Assembly (NCBI RefSeq): GCF_023973825.1
Contig: NC_090127.1
Span: forward strand, 372,001-436,000
Direction: 5' to 3'
DNA: 64,000 nt
Source: Plasmodium brasilianum
Taxonomy: Eukaryota; Apicomplexa; Aconoidasida; Haemosporida; Plasmodiidae
Part shown: piece after piece, positions 35,438 to 46,780 of the stretch
Layout of the letters: the number at the start of each line of letters is the position of its first letter
How positions within the stretch are numbered: the stretch's first letter is position 1
Made by a program: the position numbers and the translations under genes
The notes under the pieces: generated by a model
What the model saw: the letters and a program-made list of their open reading frames with translations, nothing else
The model's database searches: none
Told to the model about the DNA's origin: nothing

Positions 35438-38197
35438 ATGATGAACAAGGTATGTAAATTTTTGGATAATATGGTTTACGAGTTTAACGACTTGCAGAGG
35501 AAAGGCATATTTACAGAAAATGAAATAAGAGCAATTGCAAATAAAAGAAGACATCACGAATACTCAATTGTTGGTACCTCTTCTTTATTAATTAACTTCA
35601 TTTTATATTTAGAATTTGAGATGAACCTAGAAAGTTTAAGGGAAAAGAGAAAGTCAGAAAAAAAAGATCAACTAACAGAGGAAATTCAAGAGTATAATAT
35701 ACTGATAAAAAGTCACCATTGTGAGTACATTAATTTAAAAAAAGAAATGAAAAAGGAAAAATGTGCCAAGAAATGGAAAAATATAAAAAAGTCATTACAT
35801 AAAATTGAAAATGATATTAAACATTATAAAAATTGCATCTTAAAAATTGAAAAGAAACTAGAAAAATTATTACAATATAGTTTATCAGATAACTCTTTAT
35901 CAAAAAGGATAATTAAAATTTTTCAATCATGTTTAAAAAAACATTATAATAATATTCTAGTATGGTTACATTATTTTAACTTTTGCTTTATAAAGCACAA
36001 AAAAGATGAATTAGAAAATGCTATATTGCATAGTCTAAAATATCATATGAAGAATGAATTAATATGGTTATTTTACCTTTACTATTTTTATACTATACGA
36101 AAAAATATACTTTATACAAGGAAGTTGTATGCAAGGGCTATCTTATTTGTACCTAGTAGCCTTTGTCTAAACATACTATATTTTAATATAGAATTTGATA
36201 TACTTTTTAAATTATTAGAAAACTTTAGGCAGAAAGAAGATAATTCGAATAACAAGTTTGGGAAATTTAATGAATTTTGTAGAAATGAGAGGAAAAGAGA
36301 AGCAGGAAATGATGAAACTGTTGGAAGGACGAATAAGGACCTTCTAAAAATAAACATCGATGAAAATAACGACGCGAATGAGCATATAGACAAGGAAAGC
36401 AATGAGGACGAATCTACTACTATTAAAGACGAAGAAAAATATGGCCTAGATGTAGTAATATTTTTAGCAAAAAGATACCTTAAAACTTTTCAGAAAGATA
36501 AAAGCAATTTATATATTTTCATAGTTATACTTTTAAATGTGTATTTAAAAATGGAAAAAAATAAATGGATCAATAATTACATTCTTCAGTATCAAGATTT
36601 TAAAAATTTAGTTTTTGATTCAATAGAAATGTATAAACTTGAGCAACCATGTTTTTATTACTATTTATTCATTAATAAATGTGTGCGTAAGGGAAATTTA
36701 GACTTTTATCAAGATAACGATTTTCTCTTTTTAAAAAATAATTACTACACCAATTACAGTAATAATTTTTTTAAAAATTGCTCTAAAAACAATATTCTTC
36801 ACACATATTTCAACGCAACTGAAATAAACAGTTTACTGCTTGATCTGTTTAACTCCCTTAATAATGACCTTATGATATATTTATTTTGCTTACTACTTAC
36901 GAACATATTTTATACGTTCAATGATTATAACAACATTTCCGACGTTTTTAAAATAGACGTTTCTAATAGTGTAAAATTACCCCATGAGGAGAACTCCGTG
37001 GCTAAATTGACAGATATTACACTTGATGAAATAGAACAGGATAAACAAAAAGAACAAAGCAATGAATGCAAAAGCAATAAGAATATACTGTTTTATATGA
37101 ACGATCCCGTATTAACAAGTCATGAGAAATTAAAAATTTTTCAATTTTTAAAGGATGAAATATTTTTGTGTGGTAATTATAAATTTGATAGAATTAATAC
37201 AGAATATATAAAAGAAAGAGACGCAGGTACTTATCATTTTTTACATAAGCTAAATTTTTTTGCGTGTGTATGTTTATTTGAAAACAGGCATTCTCAAGTA
37301 AGTAAAAATAATCTCATTTACGATGTTGACGAAATTGGTAGAAACTGTGATATTCTCTCATCAATGCTTTACTTTTCCTTATTTAACAAGAAAAACCTCG
37401 AAATGAGTAAGATGAAAAAGAAGCGACCTCACGTAGTTGATCAAATTCTTATAACACAACATTGTCAAAACAAAAAACGGAAAATGACACCCACTCTCCT
37501 GAGGAAGGAACACAACGAACTAAACAATAAGGTAATGAACTCTCATCTTAAAATGAAGGCAGCCAATTGTAAAAATGTTTATGAAAGTGATAGCGATAAT
37601 ATGAGTATAAGTGAAAGTGAAAGTGGGGGTGAAAATGAAAGCGGAGGTGAAAGTGAAAGCGGAGGTGAAAGTGAAAACGGAGGTGAAAGTGAAAGCGGAG
37701 GTGAAAGTGAAAGCGAAGATAGAAGCGAATGTAAAAACCAATGTAGTGGCGCAAGTGGAAGCGAAAGTAAAAGCAAAGATGAAAATGAAAGTGAAATCCA
37801 AAGTGCAGTTGAAAGTGGTAGCGAAGGAGATAATCAAAGGAGAAAACTGAATGAGGAGGACAAAAGTACCGAAGGAAAAATGGAACTGAGTGGAAATAAA
37901 ACGAATTTTTTAAAAGAAAACAAAGTACCCGAAAAAGAAGTTTTTATTATCGATGAATTGCTTTTGTTACTTAGTAAAGAAATTGAAACATTTGTAAAAA
38001 TAGCCATTTTAAAGTGTATCTTAAACTTAATTATATTTTTAAATAATGAGGACATAAAACACTACTTAACTAGGGCAGTCGCAGAAGAGTATGAAAAAAT
38101 AAGGAAAAAACCACTAAACAGCTTGACAAAAAATGAAGTAAATAATTTAATCCATTTGTATAAAAAAGTGTATAATGATGAACTTAAAGCAATATAA
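35438..38197 (+). CDS. UTP6: U3 snoRNP / SSU-processome protein UTP6
   Basis: This is a single-exon, 919-residue protein; UTP6 homologues are about 440-600, so it is long. The N-terminus has the UTP6 pattern MVYEFNDLQRKGIFTENEIR, IVGTSSLLINFILYLEFEMN and LREKR. Half-a-TPR (HAT) helices follow: ILVWLHYFNFC, ELIWLFYLYYFY and LYARAILFVPSSLCLN. UTP6 joins the UTP-B complex that acts on nascent 18S pre-rRNA with U3 snoRNA in the nucleolus. Extra length comes from charged inserts and a Ser-Glu-Gly-Gly repeat about residues 725-775. The final 80 residues are again helical. The start could be Met1 or Met2 of MMNKVCKF. Confidence 0.9.
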   Translation: MMNKVCKFLDNMVYEFNDLQRKGIFTENEIRAIANKRRHHEYSIVGTSSLLINFILYLEFEMNLESLREKRKSEKKDQLTEEIQEYNILIKSHHCEYINLKKEMKKEKCAKKWKNIKKSLHKIENDIKHYKNCILKIEKKLEKLLQYSLSDNSLSKRIIKIFQSCLKKHYNNILVWLHYFNFCFIKHKKDELENAILHSLKYHMKNELIWLFYLYYFYTIRKNILYTRKLYARAILFVPSSLCLNILYFNIEFDILFKLLENFRQKEDNSNNKFGKFNEFCRNERKREAGNDETVGRTNKDLLKINIDENNDANEHIDKESNEDESTTIKDEEKYGLDVVIFLAKRYLKTFQKDKSNLYIFIVILLNVYLKMEKNKWINNYILQYQDFKNLVFDSIEMYKLEQPCFYYYLFINKCVRKGNLDFYQDNDFLFLKNNYYTNYSNNFFKNCSKNNILHTYFNATEINSLLLDLFNSLNNDLMIYLFCLLLTNIFYTFNDYNNISDVFKIDVSNSVKLPHEENSVAKLTDITLDEIEQDKQKEQSNECKSNKNILFYMNDPVLTSHEKLKIFQFLKDEIFLCGNYKFDRINTEYIKERDAGTYHFLHKLNFFACVCLFENRHSQVSKNNLIYDVDEIGRNCDILSSMLYFSLFNKKNLEMSKMKKKRPHVVDQILITQHCQNKKRKMTPTLLRKEHNELNNKVMNSHLKMKAANCKNVYESDSDNMSISESESGGENESGGESESGGESENGGESESGGESESEDRSECKNQCSGASGSESKSKDENESEIQSAVESGSEGDNQRRKLNEEDKSTEGKMELSGNKTNFLKENKVPEKEVFIIDELLLLLSKEIETFVKIAILKCILNLIIFLNNEDIKHYLTRAVAEEYEKIRKKPLNSLTKNEVNNLIHLYKKVYNDELKAI
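37598..37728 (+). repeat. 18 bp repeat coding S-E-S-G-G-E in UTP6
   Basis: About six copies of GAAAGTGAAAGCGGAGGT with small changes. The array is also open in all other frames, which explains several antisense His/Phe and Ser/Leu/Pro ORFs. Confidence 0.88.
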
Positions 38198-38790
38198 ATC
38201 TTTGTTGCAAAAAAGGATGTGTGTGCCTTATTATAATACAATATTACTTCTTATTGTAGCACATACAATTGCGTCTTTTCCTGTTATATAATTGCATAAA
38301 AAAAAAATAAAATAAATAATAGTAATATTAATAGTAGTAGTAATGATAATAAAATAACTTATGTTGTTGATAACGCTTTTCATACATTTTTTCAAATTTT
38401 AAAATTTTTACGTAAAAAAAGAAAAAAAAAAATTCCCATCATTGCGCCACTCCTTTCAGCAAAATATAAATTTTTAAAAAATGTATTAATAAAAAATTAC
38501 ATACATTTGAATTATATAAGCAGAATAAAAAAATTACAAGTTTAAATAATAAAAACGAGCTACATTAGTTTTCGAAACAGTCAATGCATATCAAGTTGAA
38601 GAATGAATAACTGTTTGCTTGAAGATGAAATTAGTAAGAATTTACAAAAAAAAAAAAAAATAAAATAAAATAAAAAATTCTTACAAGTCTGAACATATAT
38701 AAGCCAAACACTACATACCTATCTTCATGTCTATATAACACCAAGCATGATTAACTGGTTTAAAAAAAATATCTATACATACTGGTGTTA
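38198..38790. other. intergenic, convergent 3' ends
   Basis: Between UTP6 and the DNAJC8-like gene. AT-rich with an AATAGTAATA patch near 38320 and A tracts. Nothing else seen. Confidence 0.7.
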
Positions 38791-39960
38791 TCATTTTTTT
38801 CTTCTTTTCTTATGCATATTACTTTGCTCGTTGTTGCTAATAGGAAGTTTTTTCAATTTCTTCTTTTCTTCTTCTGTTCGTTCTTCTTTCTTTTTACTTA
38901 CATTTTTATATAACTGAAATTCTTTCTCACTTTTCAAATTTTCCTTTTTAAAATTTTTCCAACTATTTACCCGTTCGTCTTGTCCTTCAACCCATAATTT
39001 TCTTTCTTTTTCTTTTTTTAACTCCTCCTGCATTTTTTCTTCCTCTTTTTCCTGAGCATATCTCAGATTGGCTAGTTTACATTTTTGAGCATATTCTATT
39101 TTCTCCTTTTGTTCTTTTAGTAAAATTTCACATTCTTCATTAATTAGCTGTTTCACCTCCTTACTAATTTCATATTCGTCTTCTTTTTGGTTTAAATACT
39201 CACCTATTTCGTTTTTTTTCTTTTTTAAATTTAATTTTTTTATTATGTTTTTTTTGGCTATTTCGTAGACACTCTTATATTGATCTTTAATATCATCTTT
39301 TTTTAATTCTTCATATGCTTTATTTAAAATATGAAACGCTTCACTAGCTTTTTCAATCTTACATTTATCAGGATGAATGAGGACAGATAATCTTCTATAT
39401 TTACTTTTTATTATCTCCATATTTATATTTTCGCATATCTCAAAGATTTCAAACGGTGAGCTATTTTTATTAGCTAATATTCTTCTTATCTCCTTTTGTG
39501 CATCTCCTTTATTTAATTTTTTCTCCCCATCTTGGTTGTTATCCTTTGTTGTGGAAACATTTTCTATGTCTTTTAAGAAGTCATCAAACAATTCGTTCAA
39601 TTTGTCTTCATTTACTTCTTCTATTTCTTCCTTTTCAGTACTTACATTATTATTATCAATCCCGCTAAATGAGTTATTATCACTTTCGTTATTATTTTTG
39701 GATGTACCCTTCTCGCTATTTGCAATATTATCTACTCCTTTATTACTCTTATCACAATTTGTTACTATTCTTCCTAATGGGTTACTTATATTACCACTAT
39801 TCGATGAATTGCCATTTTTCTCCTTACTATCACTACTTATATGAATTTCCACATTTTTCCCATTCCCATCGTTCCCCTGAGTAATTTCATTTTTTAGAAT
39901 ATTCTCCATATGTAATCCTTCATCTTGTAGCTTTTTTTCTATAGTTTTTGGTTCATCCAT
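38791..39960 (-). CDS. DnaJ-domain protein, DNAJC8/Spf31-like
   Basis: This is a single-exon, 389-residue protein. The N-terminal 150 residues are Asn/Ser/Asp low complexity. The J domain begins SSPFEIFEICENINMEIIKS (about 168) with HPD at 196-198, followed by KASEAFHILNKAYEELK. A long charged helix with QKEKIEYAQKCKLANLR leads to DERVNSWKNFKK, matching the RVDSWRNFQ box of human DNAJC8. DNAJC8/Spf31 associates with spliceosomes and SR-protein regulation, so a nuclear splicing role is inferred, consistent with a Lys-rich C-terminus (KKRRKK). An HPD motif implies it can stimulate an Hsp70. Confidence 0.9.
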   Translation of the reverse strand: MDEPKTIEKKLQDEGLHMENILKNEITQGNDGNGKNVEIHISSDSKEKNGNSSNSGNISNPLGRIVTNCDKSNKGVDNIANSEKGTSKNNNESDNNSFSGIDNNNVSTEKEEIEEVNEDKLNELFDDFLKDIENVSTTKDNNQDGEKKLNKGDAQKEIRRILANKNSSPFEIFEICENINMEIIKSKYRRLSVLIHPDKCKIEKASEAFHILNKAYEELKKDDIKDQYKSVYEIAKKNIIKKLNLKKKKNEIGEYLNQKEDEYEISKEVKQLINEECEILLKEQKEKIEYAQKCKLANLRYAQEKEEEKMQEELKKEKERKLWVEGQDERVNSWKNFKKENLKSEKEFQLYKNVSKKKEERTEEEKKKLKKLPISNNEQSNMHKKRRKK

Positions 39961-40684
39961 GTTTTTTTTTTTTTTTCTTTTTTTTAGTGCTTACTCCTTA
40001 ATCCATAATATATAATGTATTACTATATACAAATGTGTTGTAAAGAATAAATTGTAATATTTCCAAAATTATTCAACCAATATACACGTCGGAATATGCA
40101 TATATATATATATATATATGGTAGCTATTTCTGCATATGTTAAAACATAACTCAGTTACAAACATAAACACATGAAAAAAAATTTCTAAATATTTTATTA
40201 GTACATAATATAAACATGTTCATAGTGAAAGATTTGTTAAAAAAATAAATAAAATAAGATGGAAAAGGTATATATATATATATATACACATAACACTTAA
40301 TATTATTATACACTCCATAGCTCAAGTAACGTATGTAAAACAAGGTATAAAAATATTCATTTTTCAACCTCTGTTATAGCCTTTATCTTCTCAGAATTTT
40401 TAAGCTATGCCTACAATAAGGAAATATAGCGAAAAAAAAGTAAAGTCGAAGAGCATGTAAAAATTTCATACATATATATATATATATTAGGATGTATATG
40501 CATATATTCAGGTATATATGCATATATTCAAGTACGTATACATATATGTAGATGTATTTATTGGTATATACATGTAAAATACTACTTTTCTCACATATAA
40601 TGATAGTTACGTGCGTATGAGCCATTTTAAGAACTTGTAAACATCTACGTACTTTTCCAGGTTAAAAGTTTTGGTTTTAAGAAA
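39961..40684. other. divergent intergenic region (J protein / helicase)
   Basis: Poly-T at 39962-39973 sits directly before the J-protein ATG. TA tracts lie at 40098-40119 and 40268-40287. Small - strand ORFs (40152-40367, 40383-40625) are TA-repeat translations. Confidence 0.7.
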
Positions 40685-42631
40685 ATGTTCAATTCAGTTG
40701 TCCTCAAAAACAAGTACTGCTGTAACAAATTAGTCAAAAATATTTTATCATTTGAAGAAAAATATACGTATTTATTTTTCTTCAATCACAGCTATAAATA
40801 TATATGCATAGGAAGGAACTCATTTGAGATTAATGGTAGGGAAAGGAAAAGTAAATTGCTAAAATCAGAGAGCAAATGTATTACATCATACACTTCGAGA
40901 AGAAGAAATATTAGTAAAATAGAAAATTCCTCATTTTGTGAAAATTCAAATGGTAGGAAATTAATCAATGTCGAAATAACCAGTGGTTATGCTACTACAA
41001 ACGAAGGAAGCAATAATCAGGAATTAACGTGGACACTCAAAGAGGACAATAACATAGAATGTACAAATACACAAGAGGTGGAAAATAAAAATCATGAAGC
41101 ACGTGTTAATACAAAAGACACAGAAGAACACTCTTTTGAGAAGATTACCGCGGATTATGATATAAAAAATGAAGGCTCAAAATTAACAATAGAAGATGCG
41201 GACGAAATTGATGAAGACACAAAAAAGAGTTTATTAGAAGTGTTTAAATACAAACACTTCACAGATGTTCAAAAAATAATATATGAAAATATAATAAAAG
41301 ATAGAAAAAAGAACGATTTACTTGTTCAGGCGAAAACAGGAACCGGTAAGACCATATCGTACTTACTTTTAGTAATTGATGATATCATAAAAAATAGAAT
41401 ATTAAGCGTCCATACACTTATAATAGTACCTACGCGAGAATTAGCAAACCAAATATATAATGAAGCAAAATTATTATTAACCTTTAAAAATAATATTAAT
41501 GTTTTAACTCTAATTGGAGGAATAAAAAGAAGAGAAGATCAAATAAATATTAGAAGAGTTAAACCAGATATTATTGTTTGTACTGTCGGAAGATTACTAG
41601 ATCACTTTGAATGCACCTATTTATTTAATACCTTATTTGAAAATTTGAAAATGTTAATAATTGACGAAGCTGATCAATTGTTAAGTTTGGGGTATCAAAA
41701 TGATATTAGTCGAATATTAACTTATTTACCAAAAAGTAGAAGGAATTTTCTTTTTTCAGCAACGTTATGTCATAGTTTAGATGACATAAGAAAGAAAATG
41801 TGTAAGACTGATTATATATTTTTAAATTGTATAAGAGATACTTCAAAACATACAAATGATCAACTGAAACAATATGTTATATTCCATAAAGCAATAGATA
41901 CAACTCTTATTTTATACAACTTACTAATTGAACATATGCGCTTAAATCAATTTACATACAAAATATTAGTTTTTTTCCCTACAGCTAGAGCAACTTCATT
42001 TTATGCAAACTTTTTTAAAAATCAGCTCAAAATTAGCGTATACGAAATACATAGGAAAAAAGAAGCAGCACATAGACAAATTACATCTAACAGATTTTCT
42101 GTAGAATCCGTTGGTATTTTATTTACATCAGATATAAGTTCTAGGGGTGTGAATTATCCTGATGTTACTTTAATTATTCAAGTGAATTGTGCTATATCGA
42201 GGGAACAATATATACATAGGGTTGGTAGAACAGCTAGATGCAATAGAGAAGGTACTAGTATTATCTTATTGAATGAAGCTGATGAACTATTTTATCAACA
42301 AATAAAAGATTTAAATATAGAAAAATTAAATTCAAATGATTATATTTTAAAAAATACGAATGTTTCTAATTATTTAAATAGCTGGATGTCTAATACACAG
42401 CTCTTGTATTTAGCGTATGCATATTATTCATCTTTATTGCGATTTTATAAAACAAAATATGCTATCCTTAAATTAACGGATGATGAAATTATTGATGTTG
42501 TTAACAATACTTTACTGTCCACAGGATTAGTTGAGCAACCACATATTTCAAGTAAATTAGCTATAACTTTAAATATGCAGAATAATGCGAAACTGAAAAT
42601 TAGGAAAGATTTGGACGATCTGTTGCTATAG
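40685..42631 (+). CDS. DEAD-box ATP-dependent RNA helicase, likely organellar
   Basis: This is a single-exon, 648-residue protein. All core motifs are present: AKTGTGKT (216-223), PTRELA (249), TVGRLLD (300), DEAD (327-330), SAT (358-360), SRGVNYPDV (486) and HRVGRTAR (511-518). A Q-motif-like region YKHFTDVQKIIY precedes motif I. The C-terminal 110 residues after the core, including YLNSWMSNTQLLYLAYAYYS, resemble the extension of Mss116/HAS-type helicases, but I cannot name the subfamily. The first 170 residues are non-conserved, with a Lys/Asn/Tyr-rich start and few acidic residues, as in mitochondrial or apicoplast leaders; this is inference. ATPase and RNA unwinding are expected from the motifs. 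Confidence 0.92.
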   Translation: MFNSVVLKNKYCCNKLVKNILSFEEKYTYLFFFNHSYKYICIGRNSFEINGRERKSKLLKSESKCITSYTSRRRNISKIENSSFCENSNGRKLINVEITSGYATTNEGSNNQELTWTLKEDNNIECTNTQEVENKNHEARVNTKDTEEHSFEKITADYDIKNEGSKLTIEDADEIDEDTKKSLLEVFKYKHFTDVQKIIYENIIKDRKKNDLLVQAKTGTGKTISYLLLVIDDIIKNRILSVHTLIIVPTRELANQIYNEAKLLLTFKNNINVLTLIGGIKRREDQINIRRVKPDIIVCTVGRLLDHFECTYLFNTLFENLKMLIIDEADQLLSLGYQNDISRILTYLPKSRRNFLFSATLCHSLDDIRKKMCKTDYIFLNCIRDTSKHTNDQLKQYVIFHKAIDTTLILYNLLIEHMRLNQFTYKILVFFPTARATSFYANFFKNQLKISVYEIHRKKEAAHRQITSNRFSVESVGILFTSDISSRGVNYPDVTLIIQVNCAISREQYIHRVGRTARCNREGTSIILLNEADELFYQQIKDLNIEKLNSNDYILKNTNVSNYLNSWMSNTQLLYLAYAYYSSLLRFYKTKYAILKLTDDEIIDVVNNTLLSTGLVEQPHISSKLAITLNMQNNAKLKIRKDLDDLLL

Positions 42632-43122
42632 TAATAATGAATGATGCTCATTACACTGAAAGAAAAAAATGCACAATAGAAATATAGAAATACAAACAGT
42701 ATATCGAAAAGTATAGTTAAAATAAAGCAGAAGTTATATTTCAAATTATTTAATAGTAATAAGGAAGAAAAAGGGGGCAGTGCATTAAAATTATTTACAT
42801 AATAGTAGTAATACATGAAAAAGAAAAAAAAAACAAGCTTAAGAAAAGCAAAATGGGAAAAATATAAAAAATTAATGTAAACAAATGCTTACACACGTGA
42901 GTGTGTGAATATTTTAGAAGTAAATTTTTAGACTTACCCTATACAATTGTTCACCCGTCTCTTGTAAAAAAGAGAACATAATGTAGTGTAATACGATACA
43001 GTGTAGTGTGGTATTATATAACGTAGGGTAATACGATATAACTTCCCCCTTCCTCTGTTACTCCTCCGCACAAATTTGCTTGTTGCATAATTAATATTCG
43101 AATAGCTTGTCTATATGTCTTT
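42632..43122. other. intergenic, convergent 3' ends
   Basis: AT-rich, with a quasi-repeated TGTAGTGTAATACGATA patch at 42981-43040. No gene seen. Confidence 0.7.
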
Positions 43123-44583
43123 TTAATATGTATAAATAATATTTTTTTCTACTATAAAATATTTCTTCATGTTGTTGTCATAACAAATACCATTGAACTG
43201 ATTTCCGGCTATATAGAAGGAATTAATAACTTCTGCATTGGAATTTATTTCTATTATTTTTCCCCTTTTTTCATAATCACTTAAATCTTTTAGCAAAAGG
43301 ATGAAGTTAGTATTATCTGTGCATATAAACAAAGGAGAATAAGCTCCATTCAAATACAAAAAGTCGGTTTTAATGTAAGAGTTCCCCTTTTTTATTAACC
43401 TTAAGATTCTATTTTCTTTTGTCAAACAAACATATATATCATTTACCCTATCCTTTTGATATATACAGATATTTTTAACATAAGAAATATTTTGTACATC
43501 TATCGATATCATTGTTTCAATATCTTTATTTATATAATATAAATTGCATTTATTCTCTTCGTTGATATTACCTGAATCTACTACATATAAGATATTCCCC
43601 TTCTTATCGTAAAATAAGTGGCTTATTCCTTTGAAGCTTTGATCCTCGTACTCATCAGTGTATAACTCAATTTTTTTGTCCTTGTCTATAACCATCAGTC
43701 CCCTTGTTACTATAACGTATCCGTTAAACATGACAAAATAAAAATGGGAAAATAAGATATAATATGATAATATAATAATGTGGTAATGTTATAATATGAT
43801 AATGTGATGATGTGATGATGTAATCATGTGATAAAGATATGATGTAAAAATGGCAAACATGTGAACAATAAAACTCTATGAGAACATATAAAAAAAAAAA
43901 AAAAAAAATGTAATCAGATGATGCATAATAAATTTAAAAAAATAAGGCGAATGCATAATGCATATTCCTTATACTAACTTAAACAATTGAACAGCTCTTT
44001 TGTTTTTTTTTTTTAATATAGTATATTATCATATTCTACATAGTAATATACAAATATTTTGATGCAGTAACAGTAAGATATTGTAACATTATTATTTTTT
44101 ATATGTATATATTATATTTTGATATATTATATATTATTACTAGGATCAAATATATAGAAATTATAATCATTGTCCGCACACAAACATTCTGTCATAATAT
44201 CAGTGTTAAAATATTTTTCTTCCTGTATATATTTGGTATTCTTCTTTTCATTTCTTATGCTCATTACAGTTTTCTCCTCATCAATGGAATCAAAATATTC
44301 CTTATCGTGTTCATCTTCATCATCTCCTATTTCTTCTGATGAAGATGCCGCAGATAAATTGTTACTTTTTTCATCCCTTTTTGGATATACTAATTTATAT
44401 CTAAGTATATCACCCTTATCTGAAATAACACATAATACACCCTCTACATCTATGCAAGGAGAATAAATATCACACTCATTTTCGTAGAAAATTTCTACAT
44501 ATTTTTTTTTTTTTTTTTTTTTTTTTTATTTCATCTGCGTTAAATGAACTATCGTCAGTTAATTTATCATCGGAAATATCCAT
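43123..44583 (-). CDS. beta-propeller-like protein of unknown function, two exons, poly-A frame break
   Basis: The likely gene starts at ATG 44583 (MDISDDKLTDDSSFNADEI). It crosses a 26-A run (44527-44502), after which coding resumes one base out of frame: YVEIFYENECDIYSPCIDV, then CVISDKGDILRYKL and an acidic stretch ending IFDP. A donor A|GTAATA at 44140 and acceptor TTATAG at 43711-43710 would join to ITRGLMVIDKDKKIELY in phase. Exon 2 has short strand repeats such as ISHLFYDKKGNILYVVDSG, KENRILRLIKKG and GKIIEINSNAEVINSFYIAG, typical of NHL- or strictosidine-synthase-like propellers. I cannot name a family. The alternative start MFNGYVIVTRG at 43731 avoids the splice but leaves the coding-like upstream sequence unexplained. 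Confidence 0.6.
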
Positions 44584-45788
44584 TTTTTCCAATAACAATT
44601 CTTTTTTTTTTCTGCTTTTAGGTTTTTCTTTTTTTTTCTAATGCTATTGTTCTTATTCTTACATTTATTATTATTCTATTTGAAAAAAAAAAAAAAAAAA
44701 AGATTCGTCTTTCTACATATTAAAAGAATGTCTTATCTTTTTACTTTCACACAATAAAACGTTTTCTTAAGTGTAGCTGCATTTTTTTTTTTTTTTTTTG
44801 GCTTTCATTTAATTATTTACTTATTTATTTTGTTTTGTTTTATATTATATTATTTCCATTTATTGTTTTTTAATGAAATTTTGTGCTTAAAAAAGTGAAA
44901 TGGTATAGATACATACTAATTTCTTCCTATATATATATATATCTATGAAGACACCTATAAATGTGCGTTTTCTTTTTATTTTAATTTTTGCTTTTATTAT
45001 TCTTAAAAATGCAGAACTTATTCACAAAGTCCACTTTAAATAATGATATATTCAATTGAATATAAGACGGTACAATTATTTAAAGGTATCTTAAGTATTC
45101 TTTTTTTAATTAGTGTCTATAGCTATTTTCATTCTTAATTTCAGCGCTTCAACATGTAAACCTAACTTAATATAATAAATATATACAATAATACAGCACA
45201 ATACAGTATAATGCAAATATTAAAAAAATTAATAAAAAAAATAATATAAAAATTCAAGATATTAAAGAAAAAAAAAAACTTATATAATGCTTATTTATAC
45301 ACATAAGCTTATACTAAAATTAAGGCACAACATTGGTTTTCCTGATGACAAAATTCTAGTCTAAATTATGTTAATGTTTTAATTGATGTTAGTTAAAAGT
45401 TTGATACACAAAGAAAAAAGGATTATATAATATTAAATAGGACATGAAAATTATAAAAAAAAAAAAAAAAAAATAGGAGGAGGAGAAGCATCAAATGAAA
45501 GTAAAATAGTGTAATATAATGTAATACAAAGAAATACAAGAAATGCGAAGCTATGTAAAGCTAAATAGTGCAGAGAAAAAATTTATAATCTGCACATTCT
45601 AATGCACTTTTAAAGTATGAGTTAATACATTATTGCTGGTAACAAAGAAACAGTGAAAACTAAAAAGAATAAGTCTTACTTAAAATTTTACTTTAATTAA
45701 ATCATGTCATTTTAAAAAAAGGAAAAAAAAAAAAATAAAATAAAATAAAAAACTAATACTAAAATATCTCTTAAATATTTTTGCTCAT
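44584..45788. other. intergenic, AT-rich
   Basis: T and A tracts lie near 44683-44701 and 44783-44800. A TATA tract lies at 44930-44942. No gene seen. The first 40 bp upstream of the propeller ATG remain open (KPKSRKKKELLLEK), so a further upstream exon cannot be excluded. Confidence 0.6.
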
Positions 45789-46046
45789 TCATGTCATTTT
45801 TTTACCATGTAATTTTATATGAAAATCAACGTCACTGTATGTTCTTAAGATAAATTTTTTCCTGCACATATCCGAATCTGATAGAGATGTTTTTTCTCCA
45901 TTTAAGGATTTTTTTATTTTAGCATTTTTTACCTTATTTTGATCATTTCTATTTTCTTGTTCCTTATTATTTAATCCTACTAAATTTAATATAGAATCTT
46001 TGTGTGCGTAAAATAAATACGAGCACACCGATATTAATGTTATCAT
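45789..46046 (-). CDS. small hypothetical protein with N-terminal hydrophobic segment
   Basis: An 85-codon ORF: a hydrophobic start (MITLISVCSYLFYAH), then a Lys/Asn-rich middle and an ordinary-looking end (CRKKFILRTYSDVDFHIKLHG). Composition is more gene-like than the surrounding DNA and it is not made of repeats. It could be one exon of a longer gene; GGTAAAAA near its end is a possible donor, but I found no partner exon. The family is unknown. Confidence 0.45.
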   Translation of the reverse strand: MITLISVCSYLFYAHKDSILNLVGLNNKEQENRNDQNKVKNAKIKKSLNGEKTSLSDSDMCRKKFILRTYSDVDFHIKLHGKKMT

Positions 46047-46749
46047 TTTGATTTAATAACATGTATGTTAGCATATATAGTTACATATATATGTTAATGT
46101 ATAGGTTTACTGTTTCCCTTCGCTTCTTCCCCTATAAAATTAAAAAATGACAATAATAGCTCAGTCATGTATTAAAAAGCTCAGCTGATCCGTAATATTT
46201 TATGACCATTCAGTTATTTGTGTAGTTATATCTCCCTGTTTCGCTTATAAAAAATGCAAAGATGCGCTTTTTACTTTCAAATATTTAAAAAAAAATGCTT
46301 TTGTTGATATCCTTTTGAAGCAAAAATAGAAAGATTAAAATCAATGATTTTTTTTTATGTTCATGCAGAACGTTAAAAATGTTATATTCACGAGTTTTAG
46401 ACAAGAAAAATATATTATATATATATAAATATATATATATATACATATATACACATGCGCACACATACACACAAATATTCGAGGCTACATATATAAACAA
46501 ATGTTCCAAAATTTTTACAATAAAGCGGCAATTCTGATGTACAGTGTACACCCAAAATCAGTTTCAGCAAAAATAATAAAAAAATACAAGTTGAAGAACT
46601 AAAAAATTGATTATATATTTTTCAGAAAAAAATTTTATAAAAGAGGAAAATAAAATGAACCTAACAAAAATGATTCATTAAAAAAATAAAAAACGATTAC
46701 TTTTTGTTTTAAATTACATTTTTTGATTGATTAATTTTCTTTTCTCATT

Positions 46750-46780
<31 letters not shown>

